From Actinoplanes sp. NBRC 103695 (GTDB lineage: Bacteria; Actinomycetota; Actinomycetes; Mycobacteriales; Micromonosporaceae), in assembly GCF_030269485.1 (NCBI RefSeq), contig NZ_BSTL01000006.1, positions 1 through 64,000 of the forward strand: a stretch of 64,000 bases of DNA. The letters run 5' to 3'. Below, one piece after another: positions 24,644 through 35,322 of this stretch. Below the pieces are notes generated by a model. It saw only the letters and a list, made by a program, of their open reading frames with translations, did no database searches and was not told the DNA's origin. The translations under genes were made by a program, and so were the position numbers. Every line of letters starts with the position of its first letter. Position 1 is the stretch's first letter.

Positions 24644-26326
24644 ATGACAACCCCCGCCGAGTTGTACGAGACGCATCGTGAGCTGCTCGACCGGGCGGTC
24701 GCCGCGACCCGGTCCCGCGACTACTGGTCCGCCTATCCCGAGTCGCCCAGCAAGTCGGTTTACGGCGAGGAGGCCGCCCCGGCCGGCGAGCAGGCGTTCC
24801 GTGACCAGTTGAACGGCGACTTCGAGATAGACCTGCCCGGCGTGACCGGGAGCGTCGCCACCGAGCGCTCGCCCTACGGCTTCGAGCTGGGCATCCGTTA
24901 TCCGACGGCGGACCCCGCAGCGCTGATCGCCGCCGCCCGCGCCGCCACCCCCGCCTGGCGCGCCGCCGGGCCGCAGGGCCGTGCCGGGGTGGCCGCCGAG
25001 ATCCTGCGCCGGATCAACGCCCGCTCGTTCGAGTTCGCGCAGGCCGTGCAGCACACCACCGGCCAGGCGTTCGTGATGGCGTTCCAGGCGGGCGGCCCGC
25101 ACGCACAGGACCGCGGCCTCGAGGCGGTGGCCGCCGCGCTCGACGCGACCACGCGCGGGCCGGCCGAGGCGACCTGGACCAAGCCTCAGCGCGGCGGCGA
25201 CCCGCTGCGGATGACCAAGACGGCCACCGTCGCCGGCCGCGGCGTCGCGGTGGTCATCGGCTGCAACACGTTCCCCACCTGGAACTCGTACCCGGGGATC
25301 TTCGCCAGCCTGGTCACCGGCAACCCGGTGATCGTCAAGCCGCACCCCGGCGCCGTGCTCCCGCTCGCGCTGACCGTGCGGATCGCCCGTGAGGTGCTGG
25401 CCGAGGCCGGGCAGAGCCCCGACCTGGTGACGCTGGCAGCGGAGTCGCCCGGCGACGGCATCGCGGTAACCCTGGCCACCCACCCGGACGTGCGCATCGT
25501 CGACTTCACCGGGTCCAGCGACTTCGGTAACTGGCTGGAGGCGAACGCCCGCCAGGCCGTCGTCTACACCGAGAAGGCCGGGCTCAACACGGTCGTGGTC
25601 GACTCCACCGACGACTACAAGGGCCTGTTGCGCAACCTGTCGTTCTCGCTCTCGCTCTACAGCGGCCAGATGTGCACGACGCCGCAGAACTTCCTGGTCC
25701 CGGCCGGCGGCGTGCGGACAGACGCGGGGACGAGGACGCCGGAGGAGTTCGCCGCCGACCTGAGCGCCGCCGTCGACAAGCTGCTCGGCGACCCGCAGCG
25801 CGCGGCCGGCACCCTCGGCGCGATCGTCAACGACGGCGTGCTGTCCCGGCTCACCGAGGCCAGCGGCGCCGCCAGCGTGGTCCGGCCGACCGGCGAGGTG
25901 GCCGACCCGCAGTGGCCGGACGCGACGATCCGCACCCCGGTGGTGGTCCGGCTGGACGCCGCCGACGACAAGGTCTACACCCGCGAGTGGTTCGGGCCGG
26001 TGTCCTTCGTGATCACGACCGCGTCCACGGCGGAGAGCCTCGAGATCTTCGTCGAGACCGTACGCCACCACGGCGCGTTGACGGCGTCGGTCTACTCCAC
26101 GTCGCCCGAGGTGATCGAGGCCGCCCGGGACGCCGCGCTGGACGCCGGCGTGCACCTGTCGGAGAACCTGACCGGCGGCGTCTTCGTCAACCAGACCGCC
26201 GCGTTCAGCGATCTGCACGGCACCGGCGCCAACCCGGCGGCCACCGCCGCGTTGACGGACGATTGGTTCGTCAGTGGCAGGTTCTTCGTCCTGCAGTCGA
26301 GGCGGCACACTGAGCTGGAGAAATAG
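24644..26326 (+). CDS. paaN: Phenylacetate degradation aldehyde dehydrogenase PaaN
   Basis: A 560-residue member of the PaaN-type aldehyde dehydrogenase family (starting at ATG with AGGAG 6 bases before). Recognisable are GRGVAVVIGCNTFPTWNSYPG and GNPVIVKPHPGAVLPLAL of the cofactor fold, FTGSSDFGNWLEA, VYTEKAGLNTVV with the catalytic Glu, and SGQMCTTPQN with the catalytic Cys. Family members oxidise the ring-opened semialdehyde of the phenylacetyl-CoA pathway. It has no separate hotdog hydratase domain such as E. coli PaaZ carries. The thiolase start is one base after its stop. Confidence 0.85.
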   Translation: MTTPAELYETHRELLDRAVAATRSRDYWSAYPESPSKSVYGEEAAPAGEQAFRDQLNGDFEIDLPGVTGSVATERSPYGFELGIRYPTADPAALIAAARAATPAWRAAGPQGRAGVAAEILRRINARSFEFAQAVQHTTGQAFVMAFQAGGPHAQDRGLEAVAAALDATTRGPAEATWTKPQRGGDPLRMTKTATVAGRGVAVVIGCNTFPTWNSYPGIFASLVTGNPVIVKPHPGAVLPLALTVRIAREVLAEAGQSPDLVTLAAESPGDGIAVTLATHPDVRIVDFTGSSDFGNWLEANARQAVVYTEKAGLNTVVVDSTDDYKGLLRNLSFSLSLYSGQMCTTPQNFLVPAGGVRTDAGTRTPEEFAADLSAAVDKLLGDPQRAAGTLGAIVNDGVLSRLTEASGAASVVRPTGEVADPQWPDATIRTPVVVRLDAADDKVYTREWFGPVSFVITTASTAESLEIFVETVRHHGALTASVYSTSPEVIEAARDAALDAGVHLSENLTGGVFVNQTAAFSDLHGTGANPAATAALTDDWFVSGRFFVLQSRRHTELEK

Positions 26327-26327
26327 C

Positions 26328-27500
26328 ATGCCTGAAGCGTTTCTCGTCGGCGGCGTTCGCACACCTCAGGGCAAATACGGCGGGTCGCTCGCGGGCGTCC
26401 GGCCCGACGACCTCGCGGCGCTGGTCGTGGGCGAGGCGGTGCGGCGGGCGGGCGTACCCGAGGATGTGATTGATGAGGTGATCCTGGGGGCGGCCAACCA
26501 GGCGGGCGAGGACAACCGCAACGTCGCCCGGATGGCCGCGCTGCTGGCCGGGCTCTCCGACACCACGCCCGGCTTCACGGTCAACCGGCTCTGCGCGAGC
26601 GGGCTGACCGCGATCCAGGCGGCCGCCAACGCGGTCCGGGTCGGTGACGCGGACATCGTGGTGGCCGGCGGCGTCGAGTCGATGACCCGCGCGCCCTGGG
26701 TGATGGCCAAGCCCGGCACCCCGTGGGCCCGTCCCGGCGAGGTGGTCGACAGCTCGCTGGGCTGGCGGTTCACCAACCCGATCTTCAAGGAGCGCGGCAA
26801 GACCACGATCAGCATGGGCGAGACCGCCGAGGAGGTGGCCGAGCTCGACGGCATCACCCGGGCCGACAGCGACGCGTTCGCGCTGCGCAGCCACCAGCGG
26901 GCGATCGCCGCGATCGACGCCGGCAGGTTCGACGCCGAGCTCGTCCCGGTCGGCGACTTCGCGGCCGACGAGATCCCGCGGCGCGGCTCCACGCTGGAGA
27001 AGCTGGGCGCGCTCAAGCTGGTGTTCCGTAAGGACGGCATCGTCACGGCAGGGTCCTCGTCGCCGCTGTCCGACGGCGCGGCGGCGCTGATCGTGGCGAG
27101 CGAGGCCGCCGTCGAGCGCTACGGCCTGACGCCCCGCGCCCGGGTGGTCACCGCAGCCGCGGCCGGGGTGCCGCCGCACATCATGGGCATCGGCCCGGTC
27201 CCGGCCACCGAGAAGGTCCTGGCCCGCTCCGGCTGGACCGTCGGCGACCTGGACGCGATCGAGCTCAACGAGGCGTTCGCCGCCCAGTCGCTAGCCGTGA
27301 TCCGGCGGCTCAAGCTGGACGAGGAGCGGGTCAACGCGGACGGCGGCGCGATCGCGCTCGGCCACCCGCTGGGCTGCTCCGGCGCCCGGCTCACGGTCAC
27401 CCTGCTCGGCCGGATGGAACGCGAGGACGCCCGGCGTGGCCTGGCCACCCTCTGCGTGGGAGTCGGCCAGGGCCTGGCCATGCTGCTGGAGCGGGTATGA
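26328..27500 (+). CDS. paaJ: Acetyl-CoA acyltransferase (thiolase), probable PaaJ
   Basis: A 390-residue thiolase. The acyl-accepting Cys89 lies in NRLCASGL, with [27 protein letters not shown] (His and second Cys) and the glycine-rich end CVGVGQG. In this setting it would cleave 3-oxo-5,6-dehydrosuberyl-CoA and 3-oxoadipyl-CoA, the last steps of phenylacetate catabolism; a beta-ketoadipate thiolase role (PcaF) is the main alternative. It is tightly coupled to paaN (one base) and lies upstream of paaA. Confidence 0.85.
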   Translation: MPEAFLVGGVRTPQGKYGGSLAGVRPDDLAALVVGEAVRRAGVPEDVIDEVILGAANQAGEDNRNVARMAALLAGLSDTTPGFTVNRLCASGLTAIQAAANAVRVGDADIVVAGGVESMTRAPWVMAKPGTPWARPGEVVDSSLGWRFTNPIFKERGKTTISMGETAEEVAELDGITRADSDAFALRSHQRAIAAIDAGRFDAELVPVGDFAADEIPRRGSTLEKLGALKLVFRKDGIVTAGSSSPLSDGAAALIVASEAAVERYGLTPRARVVTAAAAGVPPHIMGIGPVPATEKVLARSGWTVGDLDAIELNEAFAAQSLAVIRRLKLDEERVNADGGAIALGHPLGCSGARLTVTLLGRMEREDARRGLATLCVGVGQGLAMLLERV

Positions 27501-27558
27501 GCTCACGGAGTGCGCGGGCCGCGACGATCGGTCAGGGGTTCTTCACATGGGAGACGTG

Positions 27559-28467
27559 ATGCTCGACTTCGAGGACACCATCGCCAGGGACCAGCGGATC
27601 GAGCCGCGCGACCCGATGCCGGAGGCGTACCGGAAGACCATGATCCGGCAGATCGCCCAGCACGCGCACTCCGAGATCATCGGCATGCAGCCCGAGGGAG
27701 AGTGGATCACCCGGGCGCCGACGCTGCGGCGCAAGGCGATCCTGCTGGCCAAGGTGCAGGACGAGGCCGGGCACGGGCTCTACCTCTACTCGGCCGCGGA
27801 GACGCTGGGCGCCGACCGCGGCGACCTCACCACCCGCCTCATCGAGGGCCGGCAGAAGTACTCGTCGATCTTCAACTACCCGACGCTGACCTTCGCCGAC
27901 GTCGGCGTCATCGGCTGGCTGGTGGACGGCGCGGCCATCTGCAACCAGGTGCCGCTGTGCCGCAGCTCCTACGGCCCGTACGGGCGGGCGATGATCCGGA
28001 TCTGCAAGGAGGAGTCGTTCCACCAGCGGCAGGGCTACGAGCTGCTGATGACGATGATGCGCGGCACGGACGTCCAGCGCGAGATGGTGCAGGACGCGGT
28101 GAACCGCTGGTGGTGGCCGTCGCTGATGATGTTCGGCCCGCCCGACGGCGACTCGCCCAACACCGCCCAGTCGATGGCCTGGAAGATCAAGCGGCACACC
28201 AACGACGAGCTGCGCCAACGGTTCGTCGACATGTCCGTACCCCAGGCCGTGTCCTTGGGTGTCACCCTGCCCGACCCCGCCCTGAGGTGGAACGAGGAGC
28301 GAGGACACCACGACTTCGGTACGCCGGACTGGGACGAGCTGAAGCGCGTCATCTCCGGCGACGGGCCGATGAACGCCGCCCGGATCACCCGCCGCCGGCA
28401 AGCCCACGAGGACGGCGCCTGGGTCCGCGCGGCGGCCGCCGCACACGCACGGAAGAAGGCGTCATGA
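27559..28467 (+). CDS. paaA: 1,2-phenylacetyl-CoA epoxidase catalytic subunit
   Basis: A 302-residue ferritin-like diiron subunit that epoxidises the ring of phenylacetyl-CoA. The two ExxH pairs are E69-A-G-H72 ([10 protein letters not shown]) and E152-S-F-H155 ([11 protein letters not shown]), with further carboxylates such as Glu39 ([11 protein letters not shown]). The start at 27559 has GGAG five bases upstream; an ATG at 27547 is a plausible alternative adding four residues. It is the first of five genes with overlapping or nearly touching ends (paaA to paaE). Confidence 0.95.
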   Translation: MLDFEDTIARDQRIEPRDPMPEAYRKTMIRQIAQHAHSEIIGMQPEGEWITRAPTLRRKAILLAKVQDEAGHGLYLYSAAETLGADRGDLTTRLIEGRQKYSSIFNYPTLTFADVGVIGWLVDGAAICNQVPLCRSSYGPYGRAMIRICKEESFHQRQGYELLMTMMRGTDVQREMVQDAVNRWWWPSLMMFGPPDGDSPNTAQSMAWKIKRHTNDELRQRFVDMSVPQAVSLGVTLPDPALRWNEERGHHDFGTPDWDELKRVISGDGPMNAARITRRRQAHEDGAWVRAAAAAHARKKAS

Positions 28468-28748
28468 ACCACGAGTGGCCTCTGTTCGAGGTGTTCGTCC
28501 GGGCCAAGAGGGGCCTCAACCACGTGCACGTCGGCTCGCTGCGGGCAGCCGACCACACGATGGCGCTGCACCACGCGCGAGACCTCTACACCCGTCGCAA
28601 CGAGGGCGTGAGCATCTGGGTGGTCCGCTCCGACGACGTGGTCTCCTCGGGCCCCGACGACAAGGAGCCGTTCTTCGCCCCCAGCGGCGACAAGGCGTAC
28701 AGGCACCCCACGTACTACGCCATCCCCGACTCCGTCCCGCACATCTGA
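28464..28748 (+). CDS. paaB: 1,2-phenylacetyl-CoA epoxidase subunit B
   Basis: A 94-residue small subunit. [36 protein letters not shown] and the terminal [16 protein letters not shown] are hallmark PaaB segments. It bridges PaaA-PaaC heterodimers in the epoxidase. It overlaps paaA by 4 bases and paaC by 1 base. Confidence 0.95.
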   Translation: MNHEWPLFEVFVRAKRGLNHVHVGSLRAADHTMALHHARDLYTRRNEGVSIWVVRSDDVVSSGPDDKEPFFAPSGDKAYRHPTYYAIPDSVPHI

Positions 28749-29923
28749 TGTCCTTCGACGACGCGTACGGCGCGCTCACCGACCACGACGACGACACCCG
28801 CTGGGCGTACGGCACGGGCTTCGCGGACCCCTTGGCCGGCGTGCCCGCGGCGATCCCGCCCGGGGTGGACCGTGCGGCTCTCGCCGAGTACTGCCTGATG
28901 CTCGGCGACGACGCGCTGATCATGTCGCACCGGCTGCAGCAGTGGGTGACCCTGGCGCCTGAGCTCGAGGACGAGGTGGCCATCGCCAACATCGCCCTCG
29001 ACCTGCTCGGCCAGGCCCGCCTCCTGCTGACCCGAGCCGCCGAGGCCTCCGCCGACGTCGCCCCCGCCCCTGCCGCTGCCTCGTCGGCCGCCGCCCCCGC
29101 CCCTGTCGCTGCCTCGTCGGCTGCCGGAGACGCCCCTGTCGCTGCCTCGTCGGCTGCCGGAGACGCCTCAACCGGCGCCCGGGGCGAGGACGCCTTGGCG
29201 TTCGGGCGCGGGCCGGCTGAGTTCCGCAACGTCCAGCTGGTCGAGCGCGCCGACGCCGACTTCGCCCACCTGGTGGCGCGCCTCCTCGCCTTCGCGACCT
29301 GGCGCCTCGCCGTCCTGGACCGCCTCCGCGACACCGCCGACCCGATCCTGGCGGCCGTCGCGACCAAGGCGGTCAAGGAGCTGACCTACCACCGCGAGTA
29401 CGCGGCCCACTGGGTGGTCCGCCTCGGCGACGGCACCGACGAGTCCCACTCCCGCATGCAGTCCGCGATCGACGCCCTCTGGCCGCTGCTCGCCGAGCTC
29501 GACCACGAGCCGTCCCCGCTGGCTCCCACGACTTGGCGTCCCGAGTTCAACGCGATCCTGAGCCAGGTCCTCACCGCCGCAACCGTGGCGGAGCCGGCCG
29601 CTGCCCCGGCGGAGTCCTCGGCCGCTGCCCCGGCGGAGTCCTCGGCCGCTGCCCCGGCGGAGTCCTCGGCCGCCGACGCGTCGTTGTCCACAGAAGCGCC
29701 TGACGCTGTTTCCGCTGTGGACGACGCGGCAGAAATGTCGCTGCCGGGCGCTACATTGCCGCCCACCCACAGGGGTGGGGGAGGCGGCGGTGCGCGCGCT
29801 GCGAATTTCGAAATTTCGCCGCTGGCGGAGAGTGGCCGAGACGGCGTTCACACCCCCGCGCTGGCCGAGATCCTCGACGAGATGCAGGGCCTGGCGCGGT
29901 CGGTTCCCGGGGGTGTCTGGTGA
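28748..29923 (+). CDS. paaC: 1,2-phenylacetyl-CoA epoxidase structural subunit, with two insertions
   Basis: A 391-residue protein against about 250 in usual PaaC. The ferritin-like core is normal: CLMLGDDALIMSHRLQQWV, IANIALDLLGQARLLL, FRNVQLVE, KAVKELTYHREYAAHWVVRLGDGT, and the end GRDGVHTPALAEILDEMQGLAR. Two low-complexity blocks interrupt it. Block 1 (about residues 100-140) follows LLLTRAAEA and is built on 33-bp DNA repeats. Block 2 (about 282-360) follows ILSQVLTAATV and comprises three perfect 24-bp repeats (29597-29668), an acidic stretch, and a translated copy of the dispersed element found at 21127. The frame is kept throughout, so a working enzyme with long disordered loops is plausible. 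Confidence 0.9.
   Translation: MSFDDAYGALTDHDDDTRWAYGTGFADPLAGVPAAIPPGVDRAALAEYCLMLGDDALIMSHRLQQWVTLAPELEDEVAIANIALDLLGQARLLLTRAAEASADVAPAPAAASSAAAPAPVAASSAAGDAPVAASSAAGDASTGARGEDALAFGRGPAEFRNVQLVERADADFAHLVARLLAFATWRLAVLDRLRDTADPILAAVATKAVKELTYHREYAAHWVVRLGDGTDESHSRMQSAIDALWPLLAELDHEPSPLAPTTWRPEFNAILSQVLTAATVAEPAAAPAESSAAAPAESSAAAPAESSAADASLSTEAPDAVSAVDDAAEMSLPGATLPPTHRGGGGGGARAANFEISPLAESGRDGVHTPALAEILDEMQGLARSVPGGVW
29099..29164. repeat. 33-bp tandem repeat inside paaC
   Basis: Two perfect 33-bp copies (29099-29131 and 29132-29164), preceded by a diverged partial copy from about 29066. They encode repeated Ala/Ser/Pro-rich peptide (APVAASSAAGD) in the first insertion of PaaC. Confidence 0.9.
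29597..29668. repeat. 24-bp tandem repeat inside paaC
   Basis: Three perfect 24-bp copies (29597-29620, 29621-29644, 29645-29668) encoding AAAPAESS units in the second insertion of PaaC. Perfect identity suggests recent expansion. Confidence 0.92.
29716..29818. repeat. Dispersed repeat element, copy 2, within paaC coding sequence
   Basis: The 27-base core at 29761-29787 is identical to that at 21172-21198, with the same 45-base spacing to an upstream TGTGGAC and a related downstream GC-rich then TTTCGA tail. Here the element is translated, giving PPTHRGGGGGGARAANFE. It has no stop in this frame. Confidence 0.75.
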
Positions 29924-30414
29924 GCCCGTCCGCCGCCGAGGTGGCCGCCACGGTCACCGACCCCGAGATGCCGATGCTGACGCTCGCGGACCTCGGCGTG
30001 ATCCGGGACGTGCGCCAGGACGACGGCGGCGTGGTCGTCACGGTCACGCCGACCTATTCGGGATGCCCGGCGATGGATGAGATCCGGGCGGACATCCGGC
30101 GTGCGCTGGCTGGTGCGGGCTTCGACGCTGTCGAGGTGCGGACCGAGTTGTCGCCCGCGTGGACCTCCGACTGGATCACGCCGGAGGGCAGGGCGAAGTT
30201 GTCCGCTGCCGGGATCTCGCCGCCGGGGCCCGCCGCGCGCCGCCACGATGGGCCGGTGCCGCTCGTGCTGGGTGCGCCGAGGCGGAGCATCGCCTGTCCG
30301 CAGTGTGGTCATCCGGAGTCGGAGCAGATCGCGGCGTTCAGCGCTACCGCCTGCCGGGAGCTGCGCCGCTGCCCGGTGTGCCGGGAGCCGTTCGAGCATG
30401 TGAAGGAGATCTGA
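29920..30414 (+). CDS. paaD: PaaD, Fe-S cluster maturation protein for the epoxidase
   Basis: A 164-residue protein starting at a GTG overlapping the paaC stop (GTGA). The N-terminal DUF59/MIP18 domain (VTDPEMPMLTLADLGVIRDV, VTPTYSGCPAMDEI) is followed by a C-terminal zinc-ribbon (CPQCG and CPVC pairs). PaaD is thought to help assemble the iron centres of the PaaABCE complex. It ends one base before the GTG of paaE. Confidence 0.92.
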   Translation: MSPSAAEVAATVTDPEMPMLTLADLGVIRDVRQDDGGVVVTVTPTYSGCPAMDEIRADIRRALAGAGFDAVEVRTELSPAWTSDWITPEGRAKLSAAGISPPGPAARRHDGPVPLVLGAPRRSIACPQCGHPESEQIAAFSATACRELRRCPVCREPFEHVKEI

Positions 30415-30415
30415 C

Positions 30416-31507
30416 GTGGTGGTCCGCGAGTTTCATCCGTTGCGGGTCGCCTCGGTCGAGCGGCTGTGCGACGACGCCGTGGCGGTCACCTTCGACGTGC
30501 CGTCCGAGCTGGCCGGCCGGTACGCCTTCCGCCCGGGCCAGTCGCTGACCGTGCGGAAGCCGGGCGATCCGGCCGACGAGCGCCGCACCTATTCGATCTG
30601 CGCTCCGGCGGGCGCGGCGCCGCGCATCGGGGTGCGTGAGGTGCCCGGCGGTCTGGTCTCCGGTTGGCTGGTGCGTGCGGTGCGCCCCGGCGACCTCGTC
30701 GAGGTGGCGCCTCCGACCGGGACCTTCACGCCGGACCTGACTTCGCCGGGGCGGCACGTGCTGATCGCGGCGGGGTCCGGTATCACTCCGGTGATCTCGA
30801 TCGCGGCATCCCTGCTCGACCGGGCGCCCGCGTTGATCGGGGCGGGCGCGCCGGCCGTGCCGGAGACGCAGGTTTGTGTGATCTACGGGAATCGGCGGGC
30901 CGACACGGTGATGTTCGCGGAGGAACTGGCCGACCTCAAGGATCGGTATCCGGCGCGGCTGGAGCTCGTTCATCTGCTGTCCCGGGAGGCGCGGGAGGTG
31001 GATCTGCTCAGCGGAAGGCTGGACGCGGCGAAGCTCCGTACCCTCCTGCCGGTCCTGATCGATGTGGACGCCGTGGATCACTGGTGGCTGTGCGGGCCGT
31101 TCGGGATGGTCGTGGATGCCACCGAGGTGCTCGGCGCGTGGGGTGTGCCGGCCGAGCGGATCCATCGGGAGCTGTTCTGGGTGGACGAGGCGCCGCCCGA
31201 TGTGGTGCGGGCGGATGATCTGCCGGGTGTGGGCAGTGAGGTGACCGTGCTGCTGGACGGGCGGTCGACGACGGTGACCGTGGCGGACGGGGACACCGTG
31301 CTCGAGGGCGCGCAGCGGGCGCGGCCGGATCTGCCGTTCGCGTGTAAGGGCGGGGTGTGCGGGACGTGCCGGGCGCAGGTGGTCGAGGGTGAGGTGACGA
31401 TGCGGCGGAACTTCGCGCTCGACCCGCATGAGGTCACAGCGGGTTACGTCCTCACCTGTCAGGCCATGCCATTGACGGAGGTCGTTGTCGTCGACTACGA
31501 CGCCTGA
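30416..31507 (+). CDS. paaE: 1,2-phenylacetyl-CoA epoxidase reductase subunit
   Basis: A 363-residue ferredoxin-NADP reductase-type protein. The FAD motif RRTYSIC, the NAD(P) motif GSGITPVISI, and a C-terminal plant-type 2Fe-2S domain with CKGGVCGTC plus a distal Cys in VLTCQA are all present. It passes electrons from NADPH to the PaaA diiron centre. It is the last gene of the cluster; enoyl-CoA hydratase and 3-hydroxyacyl-CoA dehydrogenase genes of the pathway are not in the window. Confidence 0.94.
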   Translation: MVVREFHPLRVASVERLCDDAVAVTFDVPSELAGRYAFRPGQSLTVRKPGDPADERRTYSICAPAGAAPRIGVREVPGGLVSGWLVRAVRPGDLVEVAPPTGTFTPDLTSPGRHVLIAAGSGITPVISIAASLLDRAPALIGAGAPAVPETQVCVIYGNRRADTVMFAEELADLKDRYPARLELVHLLSREAREVDLLSGRLDAAKLRTLLPVLIDVDAVDHWWLCGPFGMVVDATEVLGAWGVPAERIHRELFWVDEAPPDVVRADDLPGVGSEVTVLLDGRSTTVTVADGDTVLEGAQRARPDLPFACKGGVCGTCRAQVVEGEVTMRRNFALDPHEVTAGYVLTCQAMPLTEVVVVDYDA

Positions 31508-31641
31508 CTGGGTTTACGCACGGCTGGTGCATGTGGTTCAAACGTGGCCTGACCTGTGGTTAAGTCCATAGAGCACGTCCGGCGACCCGGAATTCTGCGT
31601 ACTCGGTGCAAGAAGTCGGACACCGAGGAATGGAGTTCCGA

Positions 31642-32328
31642 ATGCGACTACGCAAGGCAATCATGATCGCCGCGGCCGGCGTCGTGGTGGCCGGGGGTCT
31701 CGCGGTGGCGCCACTGACGTTCGCGGCGGAGGCGCCCGGCAACGGATGCGCGGACGTGGAGATCATCGGCGCACGCGCGTCGACCGAGCGTCCCGGATTC
31801 GGGGTGCTGCTCGGGCCGCTGGCCCGCAACCTCACCCAGAACCTGGACGCGACCGTGAAGTCGACCGCGGTCGACTATCCGGCCACGCTGGGCAACTACA
31901 ACAACAGCGTCCGTCAGGGTGTCGCCGACATGGCGGCCAAGTTGGAGGTCACTGCGGCCCAGTGCGCCGACACGAAGTTCGTCCTGATGGGCTACTCACA
32001 GGGCGCCCAGGTCACGGGCGACGTGCTCGCCGGAGCGAGGGGCGGCCGGCCGGCCGTGCCCGCGGCGGTGAGCGACCGGGTGGCGGCGGTCGTGCTGTTC
32101 GGCGACCCGACGTTCACCGCCGGTGAGTCGTTCAACGTGGCCCAGGGCAATCGGTCCGGCGTCTTCGCCCGGGGACGGGGCGAACTCGACGCGTTCGCGG
32201 ACCGCACGCAGTCCTTCTGCAACCGCAACGACACGTTCTGTCAGAGCGGGAGCAGCCTCGCCGCGCACCTGAACTACAACGGGTCGCTCGACGAGGCCGA
32301 GGACTTCGTGGCCACCCAGGTCGGCTAG
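31642..32328 (+). CDS. Secreted cutinase
   Basis: A 228-residue secreted alpha/beta hydrolase with a signal peptide (about 1-28, cleavage near TFAAE). The catalytic triad is Ser119 in GYSQG, Asp197 in CNRNDTFC, and His209 in AAHLNY; the cysteines flanking the Asp are in the usual disulfide positions. Cutinases hydrolyse cutin, other polyesters and triglycerides. An ATG at 31630 is possible, but GGAG six bases before 31642 favours the later start. It has its own 134-base upstream region after paaE. Confidence 0.92.
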   Translation: MRLRKAIMIAAAGVVVAGGLAVAPLTFAAEAPGNGCADVEIIGARASTERPGFGVLLGPLARNLTQNLDATVKSTAVDYPATLGNYNNSVRQGVADMAAKLEVTAAQCADTKFVLMGYSQGAQVTGDVLAGARGGRPAVPAAVSDRVAAVVLFGDPTFTAGESFNVAQGNRSGVFARGRGELDAFADRTQSFCNRNDTFCQSGSSLAAHLNYNGSLDEAEDFVATQVG

Positions 32329-32341
32329 CAGTACGGGGGCG

Positions 32342-32413
32342 GCCGCCAACGCCCCCTCAGGCCGCCAACGCCCCCAGGCCGCCAACGCCCCCAGGCCGCC
32401 AACGCCCCCTCAG
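32342..32413. repeat. 17/19-bp tandem repeat at a 3' end
   Basis: Four units of GCCGCCAACGCCCCC(CT)AG-type sequence: 19, 17, 17 and 19 bases long. They fill the gap between the convergent cutinase gene and peptidoglycan-binding gene and run into the stop codon of the latter. Confidence 0.9.
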
Positions 32414-32691
32414 GCCGCGAGATCGGTGATGAAGCGCAGGTCACGGGCCTCTTCCGCGTAGCGGGCGAGAGCGTGCACGGTCTTCGGTCCGGCGACCCCG
32501 TCGACGCGCAGGCCTGCTTGCGCCTGGAATCGGCGTACCGCCGCATCGAGAGAAACCGTGACCGGAACGCCCAGGTCGTCGAAGAGCACGCGCAGCGAAT
32601 CGGGGTCGGCGCTCGGCGCCGGATCCGCGGTCCAGCCGATCAGCCCGCCGACGGCGTTGCCGACCACACTCAGAACTCCCTTGCCGGTCAT
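32410..32691 (-). CDS. Small peptidoglycan-binding-domain protein
   Basis: A 93-residue protein. Residues 45-80 match the peptidoglycan-binding type 1 repeat (VSLDAAVRRFQAQAGLRVDG, VAGPKTVHAL). No signal peptide is obvious; the N-terminus has a mildly hydrophobic, glycine-rich stretch (VVGNAVGGLIGW). It may be a small cell-wall or phage-like module; the partner is unknown. Its 3' end touches a tandem repeat. Confidence 0.7.
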   Translation of the reverse strand: MTGKGVLSVVGNAVGGLIGWTADPAPSADPDSLRVLFDDLGVPVTVSLDAAVRRFQAQAGLRVDGVAGPKTVHALARYAEEARDLRFITDLAA

Positions 32692-32890
32692 CGCGCCTCC
32701 TGGGTCCTTCGGATGTGACTCAAGGATTGCCTGATGAACCTGTGTGCCGCCTCGGTCTGCGGTCTCGGCGAACCCCTAATCGCTCCGACTTTCGGCCTAG
32801 GGGACGCCTGCTGAAGGAAGATCGAGCAGATTCAGCGGACTCACAGACGGCTCACAACGTCGTGACAACGCGCGGCGCGACTGTTGGGTC

Positions 32891-33692
32891 ATGACCGACT
32901 TGCTGATCCCGCCGCCGCGCTCCCACCGTCATGACTCCCTGTGGCCGCGCCGGGTCGCCGGTGGCGCCGCGCTCCTCGCCCTCGTCGCCGGTGGCGGTGT
33001 GGCCGGAGGCGCGATCGCCGACCACTACACCAGCGACACCGCTGCCGCCGCCTCGACCGCGACGACCGGCACGGCCACCCCGATCGTCAACTCCGGCACG
33101 TCCGGTACGTCCGGCGACCTCGCCGCCGTCGCCGCGAAGGTGTCGCCCAGCATCGTCACGGTCCTGGTCGACGGCGGCCGCTCGTCGTCGCTCGGCTCGG
33201 GCGTGATCCTGAACGCCAAGGGCCTGATCCTCACGAACAACCACGTGATCGCCTCGGACGGGACGGTCAGCGTCCGGCTGTCGGACGGGCGTACCGTCCC
33301 CGCCACCGTGGTCGCCGCCGACGCCACCCACGACCTCGCCCTCGTGCAGGCCACCGACGTGTCCGGGCTGACCCCCGCGACGTTCGCCCCGGACGCCTCG
33401 GTCGCGGTCGGGGACACCGTGCTGGCCTTCGGCGCCCCGCTCGGCCTGGAGGGCACCGTCACCTCGGGCATCGTCTCCGCGCTGGACCGCAAGGTCGACA
33501 CCGGTGCCGAGAGCCTGACCGGCCTGCTGCAGACGGACGCCGCCATCAACGAGGGCAACAGCGGTGGCGCCCTGGTCGACACGTCCGGTCAGGTGATCGG
33601 CATCAACGTCGCGATCGCCACGGCCGGGGACGGCTCCACCGGCAGCGTCGGTGTGGGCTTCGCGATCCCGTCCGGCACGGTCGCGCAGGTGG

Positions 33693-33721
<29 letters not shown>
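32891..33721 (+). CDS. Membrane-anchored trypsin-like (HtrA-type) serine protease
   Basis: A 276-residue protein with an N-terminal transmembrane helix (about 21-43) and an extracytoplasmic chymotrypsin-fold protease. The triad is His118 (LTNNHVI), Asp148 (ATHDLAL) and Ser224 (EGNSGGAL). No PDZ domain follows, unlike typical HtrA/DegP, so it is a short form. It probably cleaves misfolded or specific exported proteins. Its 3' end overlaps by 29 bases, tail to tail, the end of the FAD monooxygenase gene. Confidence 0.88.
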
Positions 33722-35126
<1,405 letters not shown>

Positions 35127-35322
35127 CGGAAAACCCCTCCTCGAGTACGTGCACAGCAAAGTCCCGTCATCACGGCCCCGGGCCGTAGGTGGTCCGGGCC
35201 ATACCCGCCGCCGGGTTCTCCCGGGTGGTCCGGCCACTGTGGACAGTCGGCCGAAATTGCCGGGCGCGCCGCCGATCCTGGGCCTGACCACGTTCGGGGA
35301 GGGCCCTGTGCGGCGGCTCCTC

